Source of the DNA: Aurantiacibacter aquimixticola
GTDB taxonomy: Bacteria; Pseudomonadota; Alphaproteobacteria; Sphingomonadales; Sphingomonadaceae
Assembly (NCBI RefSeq): GCF_003605475.1
Contig: NZ_RAHX01000001.1
Coordinates: 620,001-684,000 of the forward strand
DNA: 64,000 nt
Direction: 5' to 3'
The notes under the pieces were generated by a model, which worked only from the letters and a program-made list of their open reading frames with translations, was not told where the DNA came from and searched no databases. The position numbers and the translations under genes were made by a program. Shown one piece after another: positions 18,257-26,305 of this stretch. The first letter of the stretch is position 1, and the number at the start of each line of letters is the position of its first letter.

Positions 18257-18655
18257 GTGAAGACGACAAAACCTCGCAAGAACCGTGCGTCACTTAATCT
18301 GACAATGGGATGGCTAGGGCTTTTGGCCACTATCGTTTTCGTGGCTGCGCGGGTGGCAGACAGCGAAGCTCTGTGGACAAGTTTTGTTGGCTTTTTCGTG
18401 CCACTATCGCTGATCGCTCAATTCCTGACGCGCAAGAGCGATGAGTACACACTCTCACTCTGGTCGACCGCCGCAAATGCGGCCTTCGCCATTACGATCG
18501 CCTGGTTGTTTCTCCCCCCATTCTTCGAGGGCTTCTACGATGGCCTCAGAGGGAACGACAGTGGACAGGATATACCGACGGATGGGGCACCCTATGCCGC
18601 GCTCCTCGCCTTCTACATCACGTTCAACATCAAGCGCCTCACGGGAGCCTTTTGA
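18257..18655 (+). CDS. small membrane protein M1, unknown function
   Basis: 132 residues with four hydrophobic segments (about 17-33, 40-57, 70-88, 108-124). Between the second and third lies a basic/acidic loop, LTRKSDEYTLSLWSTA. A comparable R/K...D-E-Y...LW...TA loop is seen in M3 (19243-19728), and looser versions in M2 and M4, so the four may be distant paralogs. The start is GTG at 18257 behind AGGGGAAG. Its TGA overlaps the ATG of M2 (TGATG). No known family recognised. Confidence 0.65.
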   Translation: MKTTKPRKNRASLNLTMGWLGLLATIVFVAARVADSEALWTSFVGFFVPLSLIAQFLTRKSDEYTLSLWSTAANAAFAITIAWLFLPPFFEGFYDGLRGNDSGQDIPTDGAPYAALLAFYITFNIKRLTGAF

Positions 18656-19095
18656 TGCCCTACAAGCCAATGACCCAAAATCCCGATGCTGCAGTGCGCG
18701 CACATCGCGAGCGGCTCTACTCGCTGACGCTGGCTAGCGGCGTCGCAAACATCGTTGCGCTCGTCATGCATTTGAATGGCGCGTCGAGCATCCTGCTCGG
18801 GCCTATCTTCGGTGCAACGTGCGGATCGCTGATCGTCGCCGGCATCAAGGGTAATACGGACAGCTATTACAACGCGCTTGTGTCCGTCGGGCTTCGCTGG
18901 ATGGCGTTTTCACTCGGCGTGTTGCTGCTGTTGCTGTGGATGCAGGCGGAAGCGTCGATAATCGATCGCCTGATCCCCGGCTTCGAGATTTTGGCGAAGG
19001 ACAGCTTTATCCTCGCTCTGACCCTCGGTCTGTTCTTCCACGGCGGATATGCCTTCGCCTTCCTCTTCGACACGCTGCGCAGCGGAAAAGACTGA
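18655..19095 (+). CDS. small membrane protein M2, unknown function
   Basis: 146 residues with about four membrane segments (near 28-44, 48-65, 87-104, 122-140). After the second segment comes a loop with IKGNTDSYYNALVS, resembling the DEY loop of its neighbours. The ATG at 18655 overlaps the stop of M1 by one base, so translation is coupled. It ends three bases before a decayed remnant of another membrane-protein/regulator junction. Function unknown. Confidence 0.65.
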   Translation: MPYKPMTQNPDAAVRAHRERLYSLTLASGVANIVALVMHLNGASSILLGPIFGATCGSLIVAGIKGNTDSYYNALVSVGLRWMAFSLGVLLLLLWMQAEASIIDRLIPGFEILAKDSFILALTLGLFFHGGYAFAFLFDTLRSGKD

Positions 19096-19097
19096 CA

Positions 19098-19201
19098 TGG
19101 CTAGAGTTGATCTGGAGATTCGTTGTCGTCTTTCAGTTTCTCCATTTTCGGGACAACCGGTGAAGAACCAGCTTCTAAGTGGCGCGCGCAATACGCGATG
19201 A
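19098..19201 (+). pseudogene. fossil of a membrane-protein tail fused to an XRE regulator start
   Basis: In one frame bases 19102-19163 read LELIWRFVVVFQFLHFRDNR then stop, closely matching the end of M3 (FLVIFQFLRWKDSR then stop at 19728). At the stop, GTG overlaps TGA and begins VKNQLLSGARNTR then stop (19160-19201), matching the regulator start at 19725 (LKNQLKVLRAMRD). The same stop/start overlap is thus preserved in both places. The rest of this first regulator is gone. It is direct evidence that the membrane-protein/regulator pair was duplicated in tandem and one copy decayed. Confidence 0.75.
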
Positions 19202-19242
19202 ACGCCACGCAGCTCAGCTAAATGAAATTCGAGAGGCGAAGA

Positions 19243-19728
19243 ATGACACAAATTGCTGAAAGAAACACAGATAAGCTACGCTACCGGCTGTATTTTCCGC
19301 TGATGAATGTTGCGGCTGTCATCTACATTCTCGGCATTGCCTATACCCTTGGCTTTCATGAGCATAGCGTTTCGGACACGTTCGAAGAGCAGCCCTTAGT
19401 GATAGCCTTCGCAATCATCCTCAACGTGTTTGCCGTGCTTGTCGGGCCATTCCTCATCGTGGCTCGCTTAATGCGAGACGAATATGCGGAGCAGCTATGG
19501 CACAAAACGGCCAGCACGATGATACCGGTGCTCGTCATTGTGCCGATTGCAACCTTCATATTCGTGAGCCTGGCCTATGCGATCATCGGCGGTGACGAAC
19601 CGCCCGCCTGGCTGGCCTGGCTATTCGAGGAAACACCGATCTACACCGCCATTCGCCTCTCTGGCTCATATCTGATCGCGACCTTCCTGGTCATCTTCCA
19701 GTTCCTTCGCTGGAAGGACAGCCGTTGA
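19243..19728 (+). CDS. small membrane protein M3, unknown function
   Basis: 161 residues with four hydrophobic segments (about 17-36, 50-70, 88-108, 136-153). The loop after the second reads ARLMRDEYAEQLWHKTAST, the clearest version of the DEY...LW motif shared with M1. ATG at 19243 is preferred over one at 19222 because GAGAGG lies 6 bases before it. The stop overlaps the TTG start of the XRE regulator (TTGA), so the pair is translationally coupled. This coupling of a membrane protein to a 65-residue XRE protein is the repeated unit of the region. Confidence 0.68.
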   Translation: MTQIAERNTDKLRYRLYFPLMNVAAVIYILGIAYTLGFHEHSVSDTFEEQPLVIAFAIILNVFAVLVGPFLIVARLMRDEYAEQLWHKTASTMIPVLVIVPIATFIFVSLAYAIIGGDEPPAWLAWLFEETPIYTAIRLSGSYLIATFLVIFQFLRWKDSR

Positions 19729-19922
19729 AGAACCAGCTCAAGGTTTTGCGCGCGATGCGCGACTGGAGCCAGGCGGATCTGGCCGGCCATCTCGACGTGT
19801 CGCGCCAGGCGGTAAACGCGATCGAGACTGGCAAGCACGATCCTTCGCTTCCTCTCGCCTTCCGCATCGCCCGCCTTTTCGAAATGCCGATCGAGGAGAT
19901 CTTCGATGACACCAAAATCTGA
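19725..19922 (+). CDS. small XRE-family (YozG-like) transcriptional regulator
   Basis: 65 residues, essentially one helix-turn-helix domain: WSQADLAGHLDVSRQAVNAIE is the HTH with its recognition helix SRQAVNAIE, and ETGKHDPSLPLAFRIARLF closes the fold. It is the typical short regulator that accompanies small membrane proteins in many bacteria. The TTG start overlaps the M3 stop, and its 3' end overlaps the start of M4 by 17 bases. It probably regulates this cluster, possibly through the repeated TGACAT-CGGAAAG sites upstream of the UrcA gene; that link is inference. Confidence 0.85.
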   Translation: MKNQLKVLRAMRDWSQADLAGHLDVSRQAVNAIETGKHDPSLPLAFRIARLFEMPIEEIFDDTKI

Positions 19923-20568
19923 CGCTGCCGAGGAGCGCCCCTTTCACATGGGCCGCTATTCCGCGCATATCGCGGGCTGGAGCTTGCTTCTATCAGGCTG
20001 GATAATCTCGCTTATCTTTGCGTTGGTAGGTAGCCGACGGCTCCTGCGCGGAAAGGAATCTGTCTTCACGGACGCGACCTTGCTCGTCATCGGTGTGATT
20101 GGCACCCTCGTCCTCGGGTATCTCTGCTGGCGCTGGCGACCGGACTTTACGATGGGCGAGCCAAAGACGCCTCGCGGAAACCGCATGCGGCTGGTCCTCG
20201 TAGTCGTCGTGTTGGTAGGCGTCGCGACCGCCATATTGGGATATCGCAGCGACGCTGCGAGCAGCGACCCCTACTTCCTTTTCTCGAACTCTCCGCTGCC
20301 CGTCTCATTCGGCCTACCGATCATCCTGATATTTGCGATGGTGCTTCCGCCGCTCGCAGTTTTCAGCAGGCGCAACGTGGATGATTTTGGGCGCTGTGCC
20401 CATGATTTCGGACTGATGATCGGCATGAGCGTTTTCATGTGGGCCGCGCCGATCTGGTGGCTGGCCTGGCGTATCGATTACGCACCGCGACCGGACGCGA
20501 TGATCTTATATGTCGTCACATCCGCGATTGCGGTGGGCGCGACACTCTGGAAGCGATCACATGGTTGA
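19906..20568 (+). CDS. membrane protein M4, unknown function
   Basis: 220 residues with six or seven hydrophobic segments (the first at about 20-40, 53-70, 86-106, then 128-147, 168-188, 195-213). The loop VFSRRNVDDFGRCAHDFG sits where M1 and M3 have their DEY loops. It starts within the end of the regulator gene, so it is made only when that message is translated. It ends 50 bases before the second TraB/GumN gene. No family recognised. Confidence 0.62.
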   Translation: MTPKSDAAEERPFHMGRYSAHIAGWSLLLSGWIISLIFALVGSRRLLRGKESVFTDATLLVIGVIGTLVLGYLCWRWRPDFTMGEPKTPRGNRMRLVLVVVVLVGVATAILGYRSDAASSDPYFLFSNSPLPVSFGLPIILIFAMVLPPLAVFSRRNVDDFGRCAHDFGLMIGMSVFMWAAPIWWLAWRIDYAPRPDAMILYVVTSAIAVGATLWKRSHG

Positions 20569-20618
20569 CCTTACTTGCGTCATCCTCTCTCCCATCGGAA
20601 GAAGTCAGGAGAATAAGC

Positions 20619-21575
20619 ATGTTCAAGAAACTCGCTCTCACCGCCTCGGCCATCGCGTTTGCCCTGTCGGGTTGCGCCACCACGCCGGGTGCGACCACCA
20701 GCGTCGATGCGCAGACCGCGCAGACGATGACCTCGAACGGACCGGCGCTGTGGCGCGTGTCGGACGAGGATACGACCGTATATCTGTTCGGCACGGTCCA
20801 CGTCCTGCCGGAAGGTCTCGACTGGCTCGATCCGACCGTAGCGAATGCGCTGGCGTCGTCCGGGCAGTTTGTGAGCGAGATCGACACGAGCCTGGTGCCC
20901 GAATACGATCCCACGTCCGGTGAGGCGCCGCCGCCCGAATTGATGGCGATCGCGCAGATGCAGGCGCAGATGGCGCTTCTTCAGACCGGCGGCACGCTGC
21001 GCGACCTTATGGAAGAGGACGACCGCGCCGAGTACGAGGCCGCGATGCAATCGCTCGGTCTGCCGGTGAATGCTTTCGATCAGTTCGAACCGTGGTTTGC
21101 CATGATCAGCATCGGCCAGGTCGCCCTGATGCAGTCCGGCTTCGATCCCGCAAGCGGCGTCGAACGCACGCTCGATCGGATGATCGACGGCAAGGAACGC
21201 TATGCCTTTGAGACGGTCGAGCAGCAGCTCGGCTTCTTCGATGGCCTGCCTCTTGAAAGCCAGCTCGAATTCCTGGACGAAAGCGTCGAAGGCCTGCCCG
21301 AGGGTACCGACTTGCTCAATGCGATGATCGCGGAATGGATGGAAGGCGATGCGGACGAGCTCGCCGAAATTCTCAACGACAATATCGCAGATGCCGAAAT
21401 CTATGACGTGCTGCTGTCCCGCCGCAATGCGAATTGGGCGGAGTGGATCGAGGGCCGCATGGACCAGCCGGGCACCGTTTTCATTGCTGTCGGCGCGGGC
21501 CACCTTGCCGGTCGCAACAGCGTCCAGGACTATCTGGCTGCGCGCGGCTTCGATGCGGAGCGCGTGCAATATTGA
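20619..21575 (+). CDS. TraB/GumN family lipoprotein B
   Basis: 318 residues. The N-terminus is a lipoprotein signal (MFKKLALTASAIAFALSGC, lipobox LSGC with Cys19), so the protein is probably anchored in the outer or inner membrane facing the periplasm. Family motifs: LFGTVHVLP with H61, SEID downstream, and GAGHLAGR near the C-terminus. The ATG at 20619 has a strong AGGAG upstream; upstream in-frame codons read through M4 and are rejected. It is translationally coupled to the third family member. Confidence 0.85.
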   Translation: MFKKLALTASAIAFALSGCATTPGATTSVDAQTAQTMTSNGPALWRVSDEDTTVYLFGTVHVLPEGLDWLDPTVANALASSGQFVSEIDTSLVPEYDPTSGEAPPPELMAIAQMQAQMALLQTGGTLRDLMEEDDRAEYEAAMQSLGLPVNAFDQFEPWFAMISIGQVALMQSGFDPASGVERTLDRMIDGKERYAFETVEQQLGFFDGLPLESQLEFLDESVEGLPEGTDLLNAMIAEWMEGDADELAEILNDNIADAEIYDVLLSRRNANWAEWIEGRMDQPGTVFIAVGAGHLAGRNSVQDYLAARGFDAERVQY

Positions 21576-22447
21576 TCCGCGCTTTTCTTTGCGTGGTCGG
21601 GGCGCTTTGGCTGGCAAGCTGCAGCGCCCCTTCTGCGTCCGACGATCAGGACTGGCCGGATCCCTCCCCCGCTCTATGGGAAGCGATCGGCCCCGATGAC
21701 CAGCGCGCATTCCTCTTCGGCACGATCCACGCTTTGCCGGACGGCGCCGACTGGCGGACGCCCGCGCTGGAGCGCATCCTCGCCGATACCGATATCCTGC
21801 TCGTGGAGATCGGTGATCTGGAAAGTCGTGGCCGCGCCGCCAGTGCCTTCGAACAGCGCGCTTTCGATACCGGCCTGCCGCCACTGATCGAGCGTGTGCC
21901 GGTCAGCGAGCGCGCGCAGGTTATCGCGCTGGCCGAACGCGCCGAAGTCGATCCCGCCTCGCTTGTCCATACCGAAACCTGGGCGGCCGCATTGCAGCTC
22001 GGTAATGGACTCGCGTGCTCGGACAGCGCCAACGGAGTCGATCGCGCATTGATCGAACAATTCGATCAGGTGCGCGCGCTAGAGAGCTATGCATCGCAAT
22101 TCGATGCTTTCGATACCTTGCCCGAAGGCGCGCAGGTAGCCCTGCTGTTGACGATCGCAGAGGAACAGGACTGCGCCGCCGGACAGGACCGCGTCCGCCA
22201 CTGGCTGACGGGCGACATGGATGCGCTCTCCGCCTCTGTGGAGCGGGGCTTTCGCGGAAATGCGGCGCTGCGCGAGGCTTTGCTGGCGCGCCGCAATGCT
22301 ACTTTTACCGAGCGGCTCGCCCAGATGCACGCCGAAGAACCGGACGAAACATTGCTGATGGCAGTGGGCGCTGGCCATATGGGCGGCGCTGACGGCATCC
22401 CCGCGCTGCTCGCCGCGCGCGACTACACCGTCCGCCGCATCCAATAG
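21572..22447 (+). CDS. TraB/GumN family lipoprotein C
   Basis: 291 residues starting at TTG 21572, which overlaps the stop of gene B (TTGA). Short lipoprotein signal with lipobox LASC at Cys17, then LFGTIHALP with H53, LLVEIGD, and GAGHMGGAD at the C-terminus. Extra cysteines (LACSDS, EQDCAAG) distinguish it from B. It is probably a tandem duplicate of B that has diverged. Role unknown; the family is suspected of protease-like activity. Confidence 0.8.
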   Translation: MIRAFLCVVGALWLASCSAPSASDDQDWPDPSPALWEAIGPDDQRAFLFGTIHALPDGADWRTPALERILADTDILLVEIGDLESRGRAASAFEQRAFDTGLPPLIERVPVSERAQVIALAERAEVDPASLVHTETWAAALQLGNGLACSDSANGVDRALIEQFDQVRALESYASQFDAFDTLPEGAQVALLLTIAEEQDCAAGQDRVRHWLTGDMDALSASVERGFRGNAALREALLARRNATFTERLAQMHAEEPDETLLMAVGAGHMGGADGIPALLAARDYTVRRIQ

Positions 22448-22547
22448 TTGCTTTTCGCGCGCGCGCTGCTAAACGCGCGCCTCCCCGTCATGGTCATCCC
22501 TGGAGGCGCGGCGGGTTGCGTATCCAATCTTTTGAAAGGCAAGACTT

Positions 22548-23252
22548 ATGAGCGATGCTCTGAAACTGTCGGCCGACCTGCGCGAAAGGGCTGGCAAGGG
22601 AGCCTCCCGAGCACTTCGTCGCGAAGGCCGCATTCCCGCCGTGATCTACGGCGGCAAGGAAGAACCCACCCCGATCCATGTCGAGGAGAAGGAGCTGGTC
22701 CGGAATCTGATGACCGGCCATTTCATGAACTCCATCGTCATGATCGATATCGATGGCAAGACCCACCGCACGCTGCCCAAGGACGTGGCGCTGGACCCGG
22801 TGAAGGATCGCCCGATTCACGTGGACTTCTATCGTCTTGCCAAGGGCTCCAAGATCGTCGTGAACATCCCGGTGGTGTTCGTGAACGAAGAAGAAAGCCC
22901 CGGTCTGAAAAAGGGCGGCGTTCTCAACGTCGTGCGTCACGAACTCGAACTGGATTGCGAAGCGGACAAGATCCCCAGCCAGATCGAAATCGACGTCACG
23001 GGTCTGGAAGTCGGCGACTCGATCCACATCAGTGCCGTCAGCCTGCCCGATGGCGCCGAGAGTGCGATTACCGACCGTGACTTCACCATCGCCACCATCG
23101 TCGCACCGTCCGCTCTGAAGCGTGCGGAAGGCGAAGCGGCCGAGGGTGAGGAAGATCTGACGGGCGAAGGCATGGAGCCGGGCGAAACCGCTGCGACCGA
23201 GCAGGGCCCCGACGCCGATGCCGCGCAGGAGCAGGAAGACAAGAGCGAGTGA
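22548..23252 (+). CDS. rplY: 50S ribosomal protein L25/general stress protein Ctc
   Basis: 234 residues. The N-terminal L25 domain (about 1-95) binds 5S rRNA; the TL5/Ctc beta domain follows (about 100-190, with [17 protein letters not shown] and [11 protein letters not shown]), then a long acidic tail rich in Glu and Asp. This long Ctc form is the usual one in Alphaproteobacteria. It is followed by a GTG-started exported protein overlapping its stop, and then by pth, a pairing common in bacteria. Confidence 0.95.
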   Translation: MSDALKLSADLRERAGKGASRALRREGRIPAVIYGGKEEPTPIHVEEKELVRNLMTGHFMNSIVMIDIDGKTHRTLPKDVALDPVKDRPIHVDFYRLAKGSKIVVNIPVVFVNEEESPGLKKGGVLNVVRHELELDCEADKIPSQIEIDVTGLEVGDSIHISAVSLPDGAESAITDRDFTIATIVAPSALKRAEGEAAEGEEDLTGEGMEPGETAATEQGPDADAAQEQEDKSE

Positions 23253-23674
23253 TCGCTCACCGAGCCATGGCAGCCGCCACGGCTCTGGCATCGGGGCTGG
23301 CCAGCATCGCTGCGCCAGCCCCGATCGCCGCCGCCCAACAGACGCGGATCCTTCCGGCCGATCCGCAGGATTTTCAGTGCTACGTGCTGCTGCAGCAACG
23401 CAGATCGGCCTTTCTCGCCAATGCGACTCTGCCAACGGAGCAGCGCGCCGAATTCGTCAACAATCTGACGATCATCTCTGCCTTCTATGCGGGACGGATC
23501 AGCCACTATTCCTCCGCCGAGGCCGTTTCGCAATTTCAGAGCGCACGGACCGAGCTGGATGCGGCGTCGGCTGAGCAGCGCGACGCCTTCGCCAATGTCT
23601 GCACCAGCTTTTACGTTTCTGTCGCCAACCTGCTGTCTGCGACAAGCGAGCAGGTTCCCTCCCCCCGGCAATAG
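23249..23674 (+). CDS. exported protein of unknown function
   Basis: 141 residues, GTG start overlapping the rplY stop (GTGA). The N-terminus is a signal peptide (about 1-29, ending AAPIAAAQ). The mature part is mostly helical, with two cysteines (FQCYVLL and FANVCTSF) likely to be disulfide-bonded. Translational coupling to rplY and position just before pth suggest co-expression with translation genes, but nothing in the sequence indicates a ribosomal role. No family recognised. Confidence 0.6.
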   Translation: MIAHRAMAAATALASGLASIAAPAPIAAAQQTRILPADPQDFQCYVLLQQRRSAFLANATLPTEQRAEFVNNLTIISAFYAGRISHYSSAEAVSQFQSARTELDAASAEQRDAFANVCTSFYVSVANLLSATSEQVPSPRQ

Positions 23675-23686
23675 GGCGGATGCGCC

Positions 23687-24256
23687 ATGCAGCTTTGGGT
23701 TGGCCTCGGAAATCCCGGTCCGCGTTACGCGATGCACCGGCACAATGTCGGTTTCATAACGTGCGACCTCATTGCCGACATGCACGAATTCGGCCCGGTG
23801 CAGAAAAAGTTTGCCGGATGGTTTCAAGAAGGCCGTATCGGCAGCGCAAAGGTGCTGCTGCTGAAGCCCGGCACCTTCATGAATGAAAGCGGGCGCGCGG
23901 TCGGGGAAGCGATGCGCTTCTACAAGTTGCCGATAGATGCGCTAACCGTGTTTCACGATGAGCTCGACCTCGCACCGTTCAAGGTGAAGGTGAAGCGCGG
24001 TGGCGGCCATGCGGGTCACAATGGCCTTCGCAGCATCGACCAGCATTGCGGCGCAGACTTCCGCCGCGTCCGCCTCGGCATCGGGCATCCAGGTCATAAG
24101 GACCGTGTGCACGGCCATGTCCTCGGCAATTACGCCAAGGCGGAGATGGACGGATTGACCGACATGCTCGCGGCCGTGGGAGCGGAAGCGGAATGGTTGG
24201 CCAAGGGCGACGACGCGCGCTTCATGAGCGACGTTGCCTTGCGAATGCAGGACTAG
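23687..24256 (+). CDS. pth: peptidyl-tRNA hydrolase
   Basis: 189 residues. Rescues tRNA from peptidyl-tRNA released prematurely. The opening WVGLGNPGPRYAMHRHNVGF contains N10 and catalytic H19; KPGTFMNESG, DELDLAPFKVKVKRGGGHAGHNGLRSI and FRRVRLGIGHPG are the other family blocks. Length is standard. It converges on the TPR lipoprotein gene, and both stop codons share CTAG. Confidence 0.97.
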   Translation: MQLWVGLGNPGPRYAMHRHNVGFITCDLIADMHEFGPVQKKFAGWFQEGRIGSAKVLLLKPGTFMNESGRAVGEAMRFYKLPIDALTVFHDELDLAPFKVKVKRGGGHAGHNGLRSIDQHCGADFRRVRLGIGHPGHKDRVHGHVLGNYAKAEMDGLTDMLAAVGAEAEWLAKGDDARFMSDVALRMQD

Positions 24257-25365
24257 CCGCGCGCCGCGCGGGCGGCGAGTTCGCGGTCTATGGCCTCCGC
24301 ACCGCTGCGACTGGCGAAGGGCGCAATCGTGCGGCGAGCGGCAGCCACTTCGCCGCTTTCGAGCAGGATGCGCGTCAGCAGGCGGGCATAAGCGGCATTA
24401 TCCGGATGTCGGCGATGCAGCGGAGCGATCATCGCCCGCGCCTGCTCCACCTGCCCGACATTGAGTAACGCCTCACCATACAGACCCCGCGCGTCTTCGT
24501 GATCGGCGACCGCACTCTCGTGGTTCTGCAGCAGGTCTCTCGCAGCCTGCCATCTGCCTTTGAAGGCCTCGAGGCTCGCCGCGAGATAAACGAAATCGAT
24601 ATCGGCGGGATAGGTGCGGCGCCCGCGCTGGATCAGTGGCGTGATCAGGTCGAGCCTGCCGAGCTTATCCAGTTCACGAATGGCACCAAGCAAAGCCGGC
24701 CTGTCGGTCGGGTCGCGTTCGAGGATCGCAAGATAGGCACGCGCAGCAAGTTCGGGCTTGTCGTCCAGCTGTGCGAGGCGCGCAGAAACGAATAGCGTTT
24801 CGATACTGCCTGGTGAGAGGCGCTGAGCTTCCCCAATCGCACGCCTCGCCGCAGGGGTATCCCCACGCGCGAGGTAAAAGCTGGCTGCAGCTGTGAACAG
24901 CTTGCTGCGATCGCCAGCCGCCATCGTGCCCTCGCGAAAGGCGTCCGCCGCCGCACGGTCGTCACCCGCCATCTGCGCTGCCAACGCCCGCAGCCGCCAG
25001 GCCTCGGCACTGTCAAGATCTGCCAAGAGTTCGAGCGCGTCCTCCCGATTGCCCGCCTGCAATAACGCTTCTGCGCGGATCAGCGTGCCTTGTGGCGACG
25101 CCGCGTCGGGGTCTTTCAATCTGTCCAGCGCCGCAAGAGCATCCGCCCCCTGCCCCATCGCGATATTGGCCTGCGCCAGCAAAAGCAGTGCTTCGCCATT
25201 TGCGCCATCTGCCTTCACAGCGGCAAGAGCTTGTTGCCTCGCTTCGGCATAGTCCTGCGCCGCGAACGCATCTCTCGCGCCATCGAGCGGATCGCCGGAG
25301 CACGCAGCCAAAGGCAGCACGAAAGCGGCGAACGCCAGACGCAGTTTCAGCACACGGAGCATCAT
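24253..25365 (-). CDS. TPR-repeat lipoprotein (PrsT-like)
   Basis: 370 residues. Lipoprotein signal with lipobox LAAC near residue 22, then a chain of TPR-like helix pairs to the C-terminus (for example DYAEARQQALAAVKAD, PELAARAYLAILERDP). The layout resembles the TPR lipoproteins (PrsT) that accompany PEP-CTERM/exosortase systems, and a PEP-CTERM-type gene lies divergently 150 bases away. A second, longer gene of the same kind (26306-27820) on the other side is broken, so this copy may carry the function alone. Confidence 0.75.
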   Translation of the reverse strand: MMLRVLKLRLAFAAFVLPLAACSGDPLDGARDAFAAQDYAEARQQALAAVKADGANGEALLLLAQANIAMGQGADALAALDRLKDPDAASPQGTLIRAEALLQAGNREDALELLADLDSAEAWRLRALAAQMAGDDRAAADAFREGTMAAGDRSKLFTAAASFYLARGDTPAARRAIGEAQRLSPGSIETLFVSARLAQLDDKPELAARAYLAILERDPTDRPALLGAIRELDKLGRLDLITPLIQRGRRTYPADIDFVYLAASLEAFKGRWQAARDLLQNHESAVADHEDARGLYGEALLNVGQVEQARAMIAPLHRRHPDNAAYARLLTRILLESGEVAAARRTIAPFASRSGAEAIDRELAARAARG

Positions 25366-25514
25366 CCGCCGTTTAACTGCAAACCCTCAATCTTTCGTGA
25401 AACGTCGAGAATCTTAACATGCGGCACGGCATTCGGCGAAAGAAACGGCGGAATTTCGGGATTGGCAAGACGCTTGCTTAACATCGCATCAAGCAAATGT
25501 CTTCGAGATCACGA

Positions 25515-26249
25515 ATGATGAAGAAACTCGCCACTGCCCTCGCAACCATCGCGACCCTCGCCATCGCGGCGCCCGCGCATGCGGATCCGATCACACTCGA
25601 TAGCGGCAATATCGGCGACACGTTCCAGATCGATCTGAACGGGTTTTCCGGGAATAGCAGCGGCGTCGTCGACAACCTCACCAGCACGCTTTTGCTGACG
25701 CTGGATGAAGTCACCGGCGATCGTTACACTTTCTCTTACGAAGTGCAGAACACGACCGGCAACGGCCTGACTTCGAACATTTCGAGCTTCGCGTTCAATG
25801 TCGATCCGGACATTTCAGGCGCCAGCGTCACCGGGGCCTACAGCTTCGCCTTCGTCGCCGACGGCCGGGGAAGCGATCCGCGTTATCCGAACCAGGTCGG
25901 CAATGTCGATGTCTGCTTCAAGGCCCGCAACAGCGGCTCGTGCTCGAATGGCGGCGGCGTGTCGGAAGGCAGCACCGGGGCCGGCATGCTGAACCTGTTC
26001 TTCGATCAAGACGAGACCGAAATCACGCTGAGCGATTTCTTCGTGCGATATCAAGGCATCACCGGGGCCGGTCACGTGACTTCGGCCACGGGCGGTCAGA
26101 CACTGACAAGCGACATGCCTCCGGGCGGCACGACCACCACCGGCACACCGGTTCCGGCACCGGGTATGCTCGGCCTGCTCGCTCTGGCTCTGGCTTCGCT
26201 GGGTTTCGTCCGGCGGTGGCGTCAGCTGGCGAAACCTGCTTACGCCTGA
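25515..26249 (+). CDS. PEP-CTERM-type secreted protein, cistern-like family
   Basis: 244 residues. Signal peptide MMKKLATALATIATLAIAAPAHA; a beta-rich body beginning ITLDSGNIGDTFQIDLNGF with SFAFNVDPDISGA, NVDVCFKARNSGSCSNGGG and ITLSDFFVRYQGI; then a C-terminal sorting signal: PVPAPG motif, hydrophobic helix (MLGLLALALASLGF) and RRWR. That tripartite tail is the exosortase recognition type, with PAPG in place of PEP. The body matches what I know of the cistern family from sphingomonads. ATG 25515 has GAGA 6 bases upstream; an ATG at 25497 is also possible. Confidence 0.75.
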   Translation: MMKKLATALATIATLAIAAPAHADPITLDSGNIGDTFQIDLNGFSGNSSGVVDNLTSTLLLTLDEVTGDRYTFSYEVQNTTGNGLTSNISSFAFNVDPDISGASVTGAYSFAFVADGRGSDPRYPNQVGNVDVCFKARNSGSCSNGGGVSEGSTGAGMLNLFFDQDETEITLSDFFVRYQGITGAGHVTSATGGQTLTSDMPPGGTTTTGTPVPAPGMLGLLALALASLGFVRRWRQLAKPAYA

Positions 26250-26305
26250 GAAGCGCGAACTGATCAAACGGGGGCGTCGTCCGAAGGGGCGGCGCTCCTT
26301 CTCGT

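Noticed and set aside
20580..21884. A 434-codon minus-strand frame opposite TraB/GumN genes B and C.
   Set aside because: No motif, and it spans two well-supported plus-strand genes including their ribosome binding site.
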